Source: Piscinibacter sp. HJYY11 (GTDB lineage: Bacteria > Pseudomonadota > Gammaproteobacteria > Burkholderiales > Burkholderiaceae_C). From it: DNA of 64,000 nt. Numbering within the stretch: position 1 is the stretch's first letter; every line of letters starts with the position of its first letter. A program made the position numbers and the translations under genes. The stretch spans positions 4,080,746 through 4,144,745 of the forward strand of contig NZ_JAERQZ010000001.1 in the NCBI RefSeq assembly GCF_016735515.1, given 5' to 3'. The notes beneath the pieces are model-generated. The model searched no databases, was not told the origin of the DNA, and saw only the letters and a list, made by a program, of their open reading frames with translations. Positions 34,986-45,508 of the stretch are shown here, one piece after another.

Positions 34986-35017
34986 CCCCCTTGCTGGGGT
35001 GAGTGACTGCGCCCCGC

Positions 35018-35044
35018 AAAAGAAAAGGGCCGCGTGAGCGGCCC
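35018..35044 (-). terminator. Rho-independent terminator of metK
   Basis: Read on the minus strand, GGGCCGC-TCAC-GCGGCCC forms a 7-base GC stem with a 4-base loop, followed by TTTTCTTTT. It begins 24 bases after the metK stop, which makes it a strong intrinsic terminator for metK. Confidence 0.9.
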
Positions 35045-35068
35045 CTTGCTTTCGGTATGGCGGAGACC

Positions 35069-36253
35069 TTACTTGAGGCCCGCCGCTGCACGCAGGGCAG
35101 CAGCCTTGTCGGTCTTTTCCCACGAAAACTCCGGCTCCTCACGGCCGAAGTGGCCGTAGGCAGCGGTCTTCTCGTAGACCGGGCGCAGCAGGTCCAGCAT
35201 CTGGATGATGCCCTTCGGGCGCAGGTCGAAGTGCTCGTTGACGAGCGCGGCGATCTTGTCGTCGGAGATCACGCCGGTACCTTCGGTGTAGACCGTCACG
35301 TTCATCGGCTTGGCCACGCCGATGGCGTAGGCGACCTGGATCTGGCACTGGCGCGCCAGGCCGGCGGCGACCACGTTCTTTGCCACGTAGCGTGCGGCGT
35401 AGGCGGCCGAGCGGTCGACCTTCGACGGGTCCTTGCCCGAGAAGGCGCCGCCACCGTGCGGGCAGGCGCCGCCGTAGGTGTCGACGATGATCTTGCGGCC
35501 GGTCAGGCCGCAGTCGCCCTGCGGGCCGCCGATGACGAAGCGGCCGGTCGGGTTGACCAGGTACTTGGTCTCCTTCAGCCACTCCTTGGGCAGCACGGGC
35601 TTGATGATCTCTTCGATGATCGCCTCGTAGAAGCTGGGCTTCAGCTTGGTGGCGCTCTCGCTCTGGTCGGGGCTGTGCTGCGTCGACAGCACGACGGTGT
35701 CGATCGAGTGCGGCTTGCCGTCGACGTAGCGCATGGTGACCTGGCTCTTCGCGTCGGGGCGCAGGAAGGGCAGGCGGCCGTCTTTCCGCAGCTGGGCCTG
35801 GCGCTCCACGAGGCGGTGGGCGTAGTAGATCGGCGCGGGCATCAGCACCGGCGTCTCGTCGCAGGCGTAGCCGAACATCAGGCCCTGGTCGCCGGCACCG
35901 ATGTTGAGGTAGTCGTCGGAGGCGTGGTCGACGCCCTGGGCGATGTCGTTCGACTGCTTGTCGTAGGCCACGAGCACCGCGCAGCCCTTGTAGTCGATGC
36001 CGTACTCGGTGTTGTCGTAGCCGATGCGCTTGATCGTGTCGCGCGCGACCTGGATGTAGTCGACGTGCGCGTTGGTCGTGATCTCGCCGGCCAGCACCAC
36101 GAGGCCGGTGTTGGTGAGGGTTTCGGCGGCGACGCGGCTCTTCGGGTCCTGCTTGAAGATGGCGTCGAGGATGGCGTCGGAGATCTGGTCGGCGACCTTG
36201 TCGGGGTGGCCTTCGGAGACAGATTCAGACGTGAAGAGGAAGTCGTTGGACAC
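35069..36253 (-). CDS. metK: S-adenosylmethionine synthetase
   Basis: Enzyme of 394 residues that makes SAM from methionine and ATP. It shows [19 protein letters not shown] at the N-terminus (catalytic histidine in GHPDK), [12 protein letters not shown] near residue 120, and [19 protein letters not shown] near 265, all at family positions. It is transcribed alone from the minus strand: a strong terminator follows, and the acyltransferase gene diverges. TATAAT occurs on the minus strand near 36375-36380, within the divergent gap, and could be its -10 box, though no good -35 is seen. I saw no SAM riboswitch in the leader. Confidence 0.98.
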   Translation of the reverse strand: MSNDFLFTSESVSEGHPDKVADQISDAILDAIFKQDPKSRVAAETLTNTGLVVLAGEITTNAHVDYIQVARDTIKRIGYDNTEYGIDYKGCAVLVAYDKQSNDIAQGVDHASDDYLNIGAGDQGLMFGYACDETPVLMPAPIYYAHRLVERQAQLRKDGRLPFLRPDAKSQVTMRYVDGKPHSIDTVVLSTQHSPDQSESATKLKPSFYEAIIEEIIKPVLPKEWLKETKYLVNPTGRFVIGGPQGDCGLTGRKIIVDTYGGACPHGGGAFSGKDPSKVDRSAAYAARYVAKNVVAAGLARQCQIQVAYAIGVAKPMNVTVYTEGTGVISDDKIAALVNEHFDLRPKGIIQMLDLLRPVYEKTAAYGHFGREEPEFSWEKTDKAAALRAAAGLK

Positions 36254-36387
36254 TCTTTAAACTCCAGTTGGTTGCAGATTGCGTTGCCGGGCTGGTGTTC
36301 AGAGAGCGGCGAACGCTTTAGCAGGATTTTTGGATCGCCCCGCAAGTTGTTCAGTAACTCGGCGATGGCGCTGATTATAAGAAGCAG

Positions 36388-37254
36388 ATGCTCACGCTTT
36401 TCCGTTGTTTTGCGGGTTTGCCTCTCGCATTGCTTCACATTCTCGGCACCCTGATGGGCTGGCTGACCTATGGCCTGTCGCCCACCTACCGCCGGCGCAT
36501 GGCGGCCAATGGCGCCCAGGCCGGGCTGCAACCGGCCCAGTGGAAGCCGGCCATTGCCTCCGCCGGGCGCATGGTCATGGAGCTGCCGTACCTCTGGATG
36601 CGGCGGCCCGACGACCCCATCCTCCCGCGCGTGCGCTTCGAGAACGAAGCCCTGCTGGACGCGGCGCTGGCCCGAGGCAAGGGCGTGCTGCTGCTCACGC
36701 CGCACATGGGGTCCTTCGAAGTGGCGGCGCAGGCGATTGCCGAACGCTTCGGTGCCACCCGCCCGATTACCGTTCTCTATCGGCCGGCCCGCAAGCCTTG
36801 GCTGCGCGAGTTGGTGAAGACCTCGCGGGAGCGGCCCCAGCTCTTCGCCGCACCGGCCTCGCTCGCCGGCGTGCGCCAGATGATCCGTGCCTTGCGCAAG
36901 GGCGAGATGGTGGGCCTGCTGCCCGACCAAGTGCCGCCCGAAGGCATGGGCGTGTGGGCGCCTTTCTTCGGGCGCCCGGCCTACACCATGACGCTTGCCA
37001 CCCGCCTCGTGCAGCAGACCGGCGCCGAGCTGCTGCTGACGTGGGTGGAGCGGCTGCCGCATGGCCGTGGCTACGTGCAGCGCTTCTTTCCCTTCCCCGA
37101 GCCGCTGCCCGCGGATGGCGCAGAATCCGCCGCCGCCATCAACCGTGCGATGGAAGGCTTGATCCGCCAGTGCCCGCAGCAGTACCTGTGGGGCTACCAC
37201 CGCTACAAGGCGCCTCGGGCCCAGGCCGCCGCCGGCGCCGATTCAGAGGAGTGA
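36388..37254 (+). CDS. Lysophospholipid/lipid A acyltransferase (LpxL/HtrB family), first copy
   Basis: Inner-membrane acyltransferase of 288 residues that adds secondary acyl chains during lipid A synthesis. One N-terminal membrane helix (FAGLPLALLHILGTLMGWLTYGLS) is followed by the family motif H-x4-E in TPHMGSFEVAA near residue 108 and by LPDQVPPEGMGVWAPFFGRPA. GTG-led gene number two follows after 6 bases, so the two acyltransferases are probably co-transcribed with dapF and the next genes. Which acyl chain each adds cannot be told. Confidence 0.9.
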   Translation: MLTLFRCFAGLPLALLHILGTLMGWLTYGLSPTYRRRMAANGAQAGLQPAQWKPAIASAGRMVMELPYLWMRRPDDPILPRVRFENEALLDAALARGKGVLLLTPHMGSFEVAAQAIAERFGATRPITVLYRPARKPWLRELVKTSRERPQLFAAPASLAGVRQMIRALRKGEMVGLLPDQVPPEGMGVWAPFFGRPAYTMTLATRLVQQTGAELLLTWVERLPHGRGYVQRFFPFPEPLPADGAESAAAINRAMEGLIRQCPQQYLWGYHRYKAPRAQAAAGADSEE

Positions 37255-37260
37255 CACCAC

Positions 37261-38151
37261 GTGGCCGCAACCTGGGGGGCTCGTCTGCTGCTGGCGGTGA
37301 TGTGGTGCCTGCACCTGTTGCCGCTGTCGTGGCTGGCCGCGGTCGGCAATGGCATGGGGCGGCTGCTGTATGTGCTGGCCGGTGCGCGCCGGCGCGTGGC
37401 GCTGCGCAACCTGGAGCTGTGCTTTCCCGAGAAGACGCCGGCTGAGCGGCAGCACCTGGCGCGCGAGCACTTCCGCTGGCTGGGCCGCAGCATCCTCGAG
37501 CGCAGCCTCCTGTGGTTCGCACCGGCCGAGCGGCTCAAGGCGATGATCCATGTCGAAGGCGACGTGAAGCTCGCCGAACGCAGCGAACGCCCGGTGATGT
37601 GGCTGGTGCCGCACTTCATGGGGCTCGACGTGGCCGGCGTGGCGGTGCTGCTGTTCCAGGACCAGTACGCCTGTTCGATGTACCAGGCCCAGAGCAATCC
37701 GGTGATGGACGACATCATCCGCAAGGGTCGCCTGCGCTTCGGCGACAAGGCCGATATCTTCCCGCGCAGCGACAAGGCGCTGCCGCTCATCCGCGCCATC
37801 CGCAAGGGCCACGCCTTCTTCAACCTGCCCGACATGGACTTCGGCGAGCGTGACGCCGCCTTCGTGCCCTTCTTCGGCGTGCCGGCGGCCACGCTGCTGG
37901 CACCGTCGCGCATGGCGAAGGCGCTGAACATGGTGGTGCAGCCGGTGGTGGCCGAGATGCTGCCGGGCGGGCAGGGCTACAAGGTGCGCTTCGGCGACCC
38001 GTTGCCGGATTTCCCCACCGACGATGCGGAAGCCGACACCGCCGCGATGAACCGCTGGATCGAAAGCGAGATCCGCCGCAACCCGGCGCAGTATTTGTGG
38101 GTGCACAAGCGATTCAAGACCAGGCCAGCGGGCGAACCGTCGTTGTACTGA
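37261..38151 (+). CDS. Lipid A acyltransferase (LpxL/LpxM family), second copy
   Basis: Second acyltransferase of the pair, 296 residues. It has a membrane helix (LLLAVMWCLHLLPLSWLAAVGNG) and the motif H-x4-D in VPHFMGLDVAG near residue 118, then the DMDFGERDAAFVPFFGVPAAT segment. Start is GTG at 37261, with AGAGGAGTGA just before it overlapping the previous stop. The two copies differ along most of their length, so they likely add different secondary acyl chains (LpxL versus LpxM type) rather than being recent duplicates. Confidence 0.9.
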   Translation: MAATWGARLLLAVMWCLHLLPLSWLAAVGNGMGRLLYVLAGARRRVALRNLELCFPEKTPAERQHLAREHFRWLGRSILERSLLWFAPAERLKAMIHVEGDVKLAERSERPVMWLVPHFMGLDVAGVAVLLFQDQYACSMYQAQSNPVMDDIIRKGRLRFGDKADIFPRSDKALPLIRAIRKGHAFFNLPDMDFGERDAAFVPFFGVPAATLLAPSRMAKALNMVVQPVVAEMLPGGQGYKVRFGDPLPDFPTDDAEADTAAMNRWIESEIRRNPAQYLWVHKRFKTRPAGEPSLY

Positions 38152-38187
38152 CGAGGGCTTTTCGCAAAGCGGCCGGATAATCGGGAG

Positions 38188-39045
38188 ATGCAACTCCGGT
38201 TCACCAAGATGCAAGGCGCGGGCAACGACTTCGTCGTGCTCGATGCCACGCAACAGCCGCTCGACCTGACGCCCGAGCAGTACCGCCAACTCGGCGACCG
38301 CCGCTTCGGCGTGGGGGCCGACCAGATCCTCGTCGTCGAGAAGAGCCGCACCCCGGGCGTGGACTTCCGTTACCGCATCTTCAACGGCGGCAGTGGCGAC
38401 GAGGTCGAGCAATGCGGCAATGGCGCGCGCTGCTTCGTGCGCTTCGTGCGCGACCGCGGCCTCACCGACAAGAAGGTGATCCGTGTCGACACCATGAACA
38501 CGCTGCTCGAGCTGCGCCTGCAGGACGACGGCCGCGTGACAGTCGACATGGGCGCGCCGATCTTCGAGCACGCGCAGATTCCGTTCGACCCACAGGGCGC
38601 CACGTCGCGCCGGCAGGGCGACTTCGAGCTCTGGCCACTCGACGTGGGCGATGGCGTGGTCGACGAAGTGGCCGTGCTCTCGATGGGCAACCCGCACGCG
38701 GTGCAGGTCGTGGCCGACGTGGATCACGCGCCGGTCGAGGTCCACGGCCCCCTGGTCGAGGCCGACCCGCATTTCCCGCGCCAGGTCAACGCCGGCTTCA
38801 TGCAGGTGGTGAGCCGCAGCCATATCCGCCTGCGCGTCTACGAGCGCGGGGCCGGCGAAACGCTTGCCTGCGGCACCGGCGCCTGTGCCGCCGTCGTGGC
38901 CGGCATCCGCCTCGGCCTGCTCGATGCGCGTGTCGACGTGGAAGCGCGCGGTGGCCGGCTCACCATTGAATGGCAGGGCGGCACGTCACCCGTGCTGATG
39001 ACCGGCCCGGCCGTCACCGTTTTCGAAGGAGAAATTTCGCTGTGA
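38188..39045 (+). CDS. dapF: Diaminopimelate epimerase
   Basis: Enzyme of 285 residues converting LL- to meso-diaminopimelate for lysine and peptidoglycan. The two active-site cysteines are in [16 protein letters not shown] (first) and [17 protein letters not shown] (second), the latter near residue 232; [10 protein letters not shown] is the N-terminal motif. It follows the acyltransferases by 36 bases and overlaps the DUF484 gene by 4 bases. Order dapF-DUF484-xerC is conserved widely in proteobacteria, which supports the identification. Confidence 0.97.
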   Translation: MQLRFTKMQGAGNDFVVLDATQQPLDLTPEQYRQLGDRRFGVGADQILVVEKSRTPGVDFRYRIFNGGSGDEVEQCGNGARCFVRFVRDRGLTDKKVIRVDTMNTLLELRLQDDGRVTVDMGAPIFEHAQIPFDPQGATSRRQGDFELWPLDVGDGVVDEVAVLSMGNPHAVQVVADVDHAPVEVHGPLVEADPHFPRQVNAGFMQVVSRSHIRLRVYERGAGETLACGTGACAAVVAGIRLGLLDARVDVEARGGRLTIEWQGGTSPVLMTGPAVTVFEGEISL

Positions 39046-39719
39046 GCATCCAAGGCATCACCGAGCAGGACATCGCCAACTACCTCGCCAACACACCGGG
39101 CTTCTTCGAGCGCCATGCCGAGCTGCTGGCGACCATCCAGATCATGAGCCCGCACGGGCAGCGCGCCGTCTCGCTGCAGGAGCGGCAGATGGAGATGCTG
39201 CGCGAGAAGCACCGCGGGCTGGAGCAGCGCATCGTCGAGATGATCCGCCACGGCCAGGAAAACGTGGCCATCGCCGACAAGCTGCACAAGTGGACGCGCG
39301 CCATCATGCTCACCACGAACCCGGGTGACCTCCCCGGCGTGCTGGTCAGCGAGTTGAAGCACCAGTTCCTGATCCCGCAGGCGGCCATCCGCGTGTGGGG
39401 CGCGGCCGAGGCGTTCAGCATGCTCGGCTTCGCCAAGCCGGTGAGCGAGGACGCGCGCAGTTTCGCGTCGAGCCTCAGCCTGCCGTACTGCGGCGTCAAT
39501 GCCGGCTTCGAAGCCGCCTCGTGGCTGGAAGACCCCCGCTCGGTGGCGTCGATGGCGCTGGTGCCGCTGCACCACGGCGGCGTGCCCGAGGCCTTCGGCC
39601 TGCTGGTGCTGGCCTCGCCCGACCCCACGCGCTACAGCGCCGACATGGGCACCGAGTTCCTGGTGCGCATCGGCGAGATCGCGAGCGCCGGCCTCGCGCG
39701 CCTGTTGCCGGTCACCTGA
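39042..39719 (+). CDS. DUF484 family protein
   Basis: Protein of 225 residues of the DUF484 family, a GAF-like fold of unknown function always found between dapF and xerC. It opens [28 protein letters not shown], has a coiled-coil segment ([24 protein letters not shown] region) and then a GAF-like domain from about residue 85. The start is GTG at 39042, which overlaps the dapF stop; an upstream ATG in frame would run inside dapF. It ends 5 bases before xerC. Confidence 0.9.
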   Translation: MSIQGITEQDIANYLANTPGFFERHAELLATIQIMSPHGQRAVSLQERQMEMLREKHRGLEQRIVEMIRHGQENVAIADKLHKWTRAIMLTTNPGDLPGVLVSELKHQFLIPQAAIRVWGAAEAFSMLGFAKPVSEDARSFASSLSLPYCGVNAGFEAASWLEDPRSVASMALVPLHHGGVPEAFGLLVLASPDPTRYSADMGTEFLVRIGEIASAGLARLLPVT

Positions 39720-39724
39720 GCGCC

Positions 39725-40672
39725 ATGACTGAAGCCGCCAGCCTGGACGAGGACCTGCGGCGGCATCTTGTTCACCTCGAAGTCGAGCGGCGGCTGGCTC
39801 AGCGCACGCTCACGCTCTATCAAGATGCGCTGCAGCGCCTGCAGGCGTTTGCGGCCGAAGCGAAGCTCGCGTCACCGCGCGTGGCGCAGGTGCACCACGT
39901 GCGCCGCTGGGCCGCGCAGCTGCATGCGAAGGGGCTGGCCTCGCGCAGCATCGCGCTCATCCTGTCGGCCTGGCGCGGCTACTACCGCTGGGCGGGTCGC
40001 GAGGGGCTCGTCTCGCTGAACCCGGTGGAAGGCGTGCGCGCGCCCAAGGCGGCCAAGCCCTTGCCGAAGGCGCTGTCGGTCGACCATGCCGTGGCGCTCG
40101 CCGAGCAGGCCGACGAACACAGCGACCCGGCGCTGGCCGCACGCGACCACTGCATCGTCGAGCTGCTGTATGGCTGTGGCCTGCGCGTCGGCGAGCTGGT
40201 CGCGCTCGACGTGCAACCGAGCGCCGAGGCGGCGGGCTGGATCGACGCCGCCGACGCCGCGGCCCATGTGCTGGGCAAGGGCCGCAAGCGGCGCAGCGTG
40301 CCCGTCGGCGGGCCGGCGCTTGCGGCCTTGCGGGCCTGGCTCGAACAGCGCGCCACGATGGCGGCGCAGGGTGAGCCGGCGCTCTTCGTCAGTCAGCGCG
40401 GCACACGGCTCACCGCGAGCCAGGTGCGTTCACGGCTGAAGACACGCGCACTGCAAGCCGGCCTGCCCACGCATGTGCACCCCCACATGCTGCGGCATTC
40501 GTTCGCGTCGCATCTGTTGCAGTCCAGCGGTGACCTGCGCGCCGTGCAGGAGCTGCTGGGCCACGCCAACATCTCGACCACCCAGGTCTACACCAAGCTC
40601 GACTTTCAGCACCTCGCAAAGGTGTACGACGCCGCCCACCCTCGGGCAAAAAAACGGCCCCCCAGTCGCTGA
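39725..40672 (+). CDS. xerC: Tyrosine recombinase XerC
   Basis: Site-specific recombinase of 315 residues that resolves chromosome dimers at dif with XerD. The catalytic set is complete: R154 (GLRVGE), K185 (GKGRKRR), H254 and R257 (HMLRHSFASH), H280 (LGHANIS) and nucleophile Y289 (QVYTK). The N-terminal SAM-like core-binding domain covers residues 10-100. It is the last gene of the acyltransferase-dapF-DUF484-xerC run. A GC-rich repeat-like stretch follows its stop. Confidence 0.95.
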   Translation: MTEAASLDEDLRRHLVHLEVERRLAQRTLTLYQDALQRLQAFAAEAKLASPRVAQVHHVRRWAAQLHAKGLASRSIALILSAWRGYYRWAGREGLVSLNPVEGVRAPKAAKPLPKALSVDHAVALAEQADEHSDPALAARDHCIVELLYGCGLRVGELVALDVQPSAEAAGWIDAADAAAHVLGKGRKRRSVPVGGPALAALRAWLEQRATMAAQGEPALFVSQRGTRLTASQVRSRLKTRALQAGLPTHVHPHMLRHSFASHLLQSSGDLRAVQELLGHANISTTQVYTKLDFQHLAKVYDAAHPRAKKRPPSR

Positions 40673-40728
40673 CGCTCCTGCCCCCGAGGGGCGCCACCCA
40701 TCGGGCCGGCGGAGCCGGACCCTCGGGC
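40638..40728. repeat. GC-rich repeat-like stretch with two hairpins after xerC
   Basis: ACCCTCGGGC occurs at 40638-40647 (end of xerC) and 40719-40728. Between them are a run of seven A (40648-40654), a hairpin GCCCC-CGA-GGGGC (40680-40692) and a second palindrome CCGGC-GGA-GCCGG (40706-40718). Such blocks of fixed composition after genes are common dispersed intergenic repeats in some Burkholderiales; only a genome search can show whether this one is repeated. Confidence 0.45.
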
Positions 40729-40753
40729 GTTGTTCGATCTTGCCTCGCTGCCC

Positions 40754-40797
40754 TTGCAATTACTACGCATGCGGAATAATATAGTCCGCATGCGTAG
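40754..40797 (+). promoter_or_regulatory. MarR-gene promoter with overlapping operator
   Basis: TTGCAA (40754-40759) and TAATAT (40777-40782) are separated by 17 bases. A perfect 13-base inverted repeat, CTACGCATGCGGA (40763-40775) and TCCGCATGCGTAG (40785-40797), flanks the -10 box with a 9-base spacer. It ends 3 bases before the MarR gene ATG, so bound regulator would block its own transcription. Confidence 0.8.
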
Positions 40798-40800
40798 CAA

Positions 40801-41250
40801 ATGGATGTGCGGCTCGTGAAACCACGTCTTTTCCACCTGGTCGCGCAAGCGCGCCAGAACCTGTTCCGTTCGGCCGACCGGGTGTTCAGCACCGGGCTCG
40901 AGGTGTCGGGCACGCAGGTCGTGGCGCTGTTCGCCATCCAGTCGGAAGAGGGTTGCCAGTTGAAGGACCTGACGGCGCAACTGCAACTCAAGAACTCGGC
41001 CATCACCGGGCTCGTCAGTCGCATGGAAGAGAACGGTCTGATCGAGCGCCGGCCCTGCGAGCAGGACGGGCGCTCGAGCCGCCTCTACCTGTCCGACAAG
41101 GGCCGCGAGGTGGTGGCGCAGGCCCAGCCCCTGCTCGCACGCGTGAACGCCCAGCTCACCAAGGGGTTCACCAACGACGAACTCGCGGTCGTCGCGCGCT
41201 TTCTCCAACACGCCGCGTCCATCAACTTCAGCACGGAGTCCACGAAATGA
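40801..41250 (+). CDS. MarR-family transcriptional regulator
   Basis: Winged-helix regulator of 149 residues. The DNA-binding part runs LKDLTAQLQLKNSAITGLVSRMEENGLIERRP with the wing in CEQDGRSSRLYLSDKG. Its promoter carries a 13-base inverted repeat, consistent with autorepression by a dimer. The start gives the natural N-terminus MDVRLVKPRLFHL. It overlaps the following hotdog-fold gene by ATGA, so its likely function is to control that protein in response to an unknown ligand, perhaps an aromatic or acyl compound. Confidence 0.88.
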   Translation: MDVRLVKPRLFHLVAQARQNLFRSADRVFSTGLEVSGTQVVALFAIQSEEGCQLKDLTAQLQLKNSAITGLVSRMEENGLIERRPCEQDGRSSRLYLSDKGREVVAQAQPLLARVNAQLTKGFTNDELAVVARFLQHAASINFSTESTK

Positions 41251-41684
41251 GCCAGAACCTCGCCCTCTTCCAGCAACTCGGCCCCGAGGCTTTCTCCGCC
41301 GCCATCGGCAACGTGGCGCCGTACTTCGCCAGCATCGAGCCGCAGTTCATCGAGCTGCGCAAGGGCTTTGCCGAAGTGCGCGTCCGCAACCAGCGGAAGG
41401 TGCACAACCACATCGGCACGGTACACGCCATCGCGCTGTGCAACGGTGCCGAGCTCGTGGCGGGCACCTGCACCGATGTGTCGATTCCGCAGGGTGCGCG
41501 CTGGCTGCCCATCGGCATGACGGTGCAGTACCTGGCCAAGGCCAAGACCGACATCCGCGTGGTGACCGAGGCCGACGGCGTCGACTGGTCGAAGCCCGGC
41601 AACATCGAGGTGCCGGTGGCGGCCTATGACACCGAAGGCACCAAGGTGTTCAATGCGGTGATCACGATGAACGTCAAGCACTGA
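41247..41684 (+). CDS. Hotdog-fold protein, DUF4442/thioesterase-like
   Basis: Protein of 145 residues with a hotdog fold similar to DUF4442 and PaaI-type thioesterases: VRNQRKVHNHIGTVHAIALCNGAELVAGTCTDVSIP is the central helix and strand, with H-N-H-x-G-T and C-N-G-A-E at the places where catalytic residues lie. It overlaps the MarR gene by 4 bases. It may hydrolyse or simply bind an acyl-CoA; no substrate can be named. Another gene follows 36 bases later but belongs to a different function. Confidence 0.82.
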   Translation: MSQNLALFQQLGPEAFSAAIGNVAPYFASIEPQFIELRKGFAEVRVRNQRKVHNHIGTVHAIALCNGAELVAGTCTDVSIPQGARWLPIGMTVQYLAKAKTDIRVVTEADGVDWSKPGNIEVPVAAYDTEGTKVFNAVITMNVKH

Positions 41685-41720
41685 AGATGGCAACCGCCAT
41701 CGGGCGCGACAATCGCGCCC

Positions 41721-42905
41721 ATGAAAGTCATCACCCTGCGAGAAGGCAAGGAGCGCTCGCTGCAGAAGCGCCACCCCTGGGTCTTCGAGAGCAGCCTCCA
41801 TTCCGGCAAGGCCGACCCCGGCGAGACGGTGCGCGTGAATGCACGCGACGGCAAGTTCCTCGCGTGGGCGGCCTTCAGCCCGCAGTCGCAGATCCGCGTG
41901 CGGGCGTGGAGCTTCGACGAGGCCGAGCGCATCGAGGCGGCCTTCTTCGAGCGCCGCATCCGCAAGGCGATCGACATCCGCGCGCGCCTGCCGATCGCAA
42001 GCGACGCGGTGCGGCTCATCCATGGCGAAGCCGATGGCCTGCCGGGGCTCATCGTCGACCGCTATGGCGACACGCTGTGCGCGCAGTTCCTGAGTGCCGG
42101 CGCCGAGCGCTGGAAGAAGACGCTCGCCGATCACCTGCTCGCGATCACCGGTCTCACCAAGCTCTACGAGCGCAGTGACGCCAGCAGCCGCGGCCTCGAG
42201 GGCCTGCCTGAAGTGACCGGCTGGCTGCGCGGCGAGGGCGAGACCGAGCTCACCATCCGCGAACACGACTGGCAGCTCACCCTCGACGTGGCCGAGGGCC
42301 ACAAGACCGGCTACTACCTCGACCAGCGCGACAGCCGCAAGCTCTTCGCCGACACCGTGCGCCACTTCGGCTGCGAGCGCGTGCTCAATTGCTACAGCTA
42401 CACCGGCGGCTTCAGCGTGGCCGCCCTCGCCGGCGGCGCCACGCAGGTGACGAGCGTCGACTCTTCGGCCCCGGCGCTCGCTCGCGCCACGCGCCACGTG
42501 GCGCTGAACGGCTTCGACCCCTCGCGCCACACCGCCCTCGATGCCGACGTGAACCAGACGCTGCGTGACGCCCTCAAGCGCGGCGAGCGTTTCGACGCCA
42601 TCGTGCTCGACCCGCCGAAGTTCGCTCCGACCGTGAGCCATGCCGAGCGTGCGGCGCGGGCCTACAAGGACATCAACCGCCTCGCCTTCCAGCTGCTGGC
42701 GCCGGGCGGGCTGCTCTTCACCTATTCGTGCTCGGGCGGCATCAGCGCCGATCTCTTCCACAAGATCGTGGCGGGCGCAGGCCTGGATGCGAACGTCGAC
42801 GGCCTCGTCTACGCCCGCACCGGCGCGGCGCCCGACCACCCGATGACGGTCACCTTCCCCGAGGGGGAGTACCTCAAGGGGCTCGTCGTCATCAGGACCG
42901 CGTAG
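41721..42905 (+). CDS. rlmI: 23S rRNA cytosine methyltransferase, RlmI type
   Basis: SAM-dependent class I methyltransferase of 394 residues. It has an N-terminal PUA domain (LREGKERSLQKRHPWVFESSL to about residue 75), a linker, and a Rossmann domain with CYSYTGGFSVAALAGGA (SAM loop) and the catalytic DPPKFA motif with a later SCSGG. This domain order is that of RlmI, which methylates C1962 of 23S rRNA. Its last 14 bases overlap the end of a convergent Lrp gene. Confidence 0.92.
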   Translation: MKVITLREGKERSLQKRHPWVFESSLHSGKADPGETVRVNARDGKFLAWAAFSPQSQIRVRAWSFDEAERIEAAFFERRIRKAIDIRARLPIASDAVRLIHGEADGLPGLIVDRYGDTLCAQFLSAGAERWKKTLADHLLAITGLTKLYERSDASSRGLEGLPEVTGWLRGEGETELTIREHDWQLTLDVAEGHKTGYYLDQRDSRKLFADTVRHFGCERVLNCYSYTGGFSVAALAGGATQVTSVDSSAPALARATRHVALNGFDPSRHTALDADVNQTLRDALKRGERFDAIVLDPPKFAPTVSHAERAARAYKDINRLAFQLLAPGGLLFTYSCSGGISADLFHKIVAGAGLDANVDGLVYARTGAAPDHPMTVTFPEGEYLKGLVVIRTA

Positions 42906-43386
42906 CCGGCCGAGGCAGCCCCACCGAGGGCTCGAACTTCGCGCGGTGCACGCTGAAGAAGGCCTTCACGTTGCGCACGTTGGCGTCTTGCGTGAAGAGG
43001 CGCTGCACCAGCGCGTGATAGCCCGCCATGTCGGGCACCTGCATCACGAGCATGAAGTCGGGTCCGGGCGAGACGCGGTAGCACTGCTGCACCGAGGCAT
43101 CGCCCACCGCACGGGCCTCAAAGGCGGCCAGATGCTCCGCCCCTTGGCGATCGAGCGTCACCTCCGCCAGCACGGTGAGCCCGCCGAGGCGCTCGCCGGA
43201 GAGGATCGCCACGCGCCGCTCGATCACCCCCGCATCGACCAGCCGCCGCACCCGGCGCAGGCAGGTGGCCGGAGAAGTGTGCGCGGCAGCGGCCAGGTCC
43301 TGGTTGGACAACGAGGCGTCCCGCTGCACGAGGTCCAGGAGCCGCAGGTCGGTCTCATCGAGCTCAAGACTGGCTTTTTCTTGCAT
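42892..43386 (-). CDS. Lrp/AsnC-family regulator
   Basis: Regulator of 164 residues. The helix-turn-helix is LLDLVQRDASLSNQDLAAAAHTSPATCLRRVRRLVDAG, and the C-terminal RAM (ligand/oligomer) domain runs through VQQCYRVSPGPDFMLVMQVPDMAGYHALVQRLF. It is divergent from glmS with a 139-base gap that is unusually AT-rich and contains a small dyad TTCGA-N6-TCGAA (43442-43457). Regulation of glmS or of itself is possible; the ligand is likely an amino acid. Confidence 0.9.
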   Translation of the reverse strand: MQEKASLELDETDLRLLDLVQRDASLSNQDLAAAAHTSPATCLRRVRRLVDAGVIERRVAILSGERLGGLTVLAEVTLDRQGAEHLAAFEARAVGDASVQQCYRVSPGPDFMLVMQVPDMAGYHALVQRLFTQDANVRNVKAFFSVHRAKFEPSVGLPRPATRS

Positions 43387-43525
43387 TGAGTGACAACATT
43401 TGCCGCGAAAAATTCACTGATTCACACCCATGGTGGATTATTTCGATTCAAGTCGAATATCGCAAGCATCTGCCGCGTTGGCCTTCCTACTATCCGGCCA
43501 TCCCTTTCTTTCCAGGAAGCTCACC

Positions 43526-45418
<1,893 letters not shown>

Positions 45419-45508
45419 CCACACGAGGCCATGCCCCTATTGCAGTTTTCTCGGCTCGCAGACACTCTCCGCGCTGTTCGAAAGGCGCACTGACGGAGGT
45501 GCTTCGCG

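Noticed and set aside
36254..36387. Possible SAM riboswitch before metK.
   Set aside because: I looked for conserved SAM riboswitch cores in the minus-strand leader and found none; the leader is short and shared with a divergent gene.
43387..43525. Possible glmS ribozyme in the glmS leader.
   Set aside because: That ribozyme is limited mainly to Firmicutes, and the 139-base leader has no matching core; it is merely AT-richer than its surroundings.
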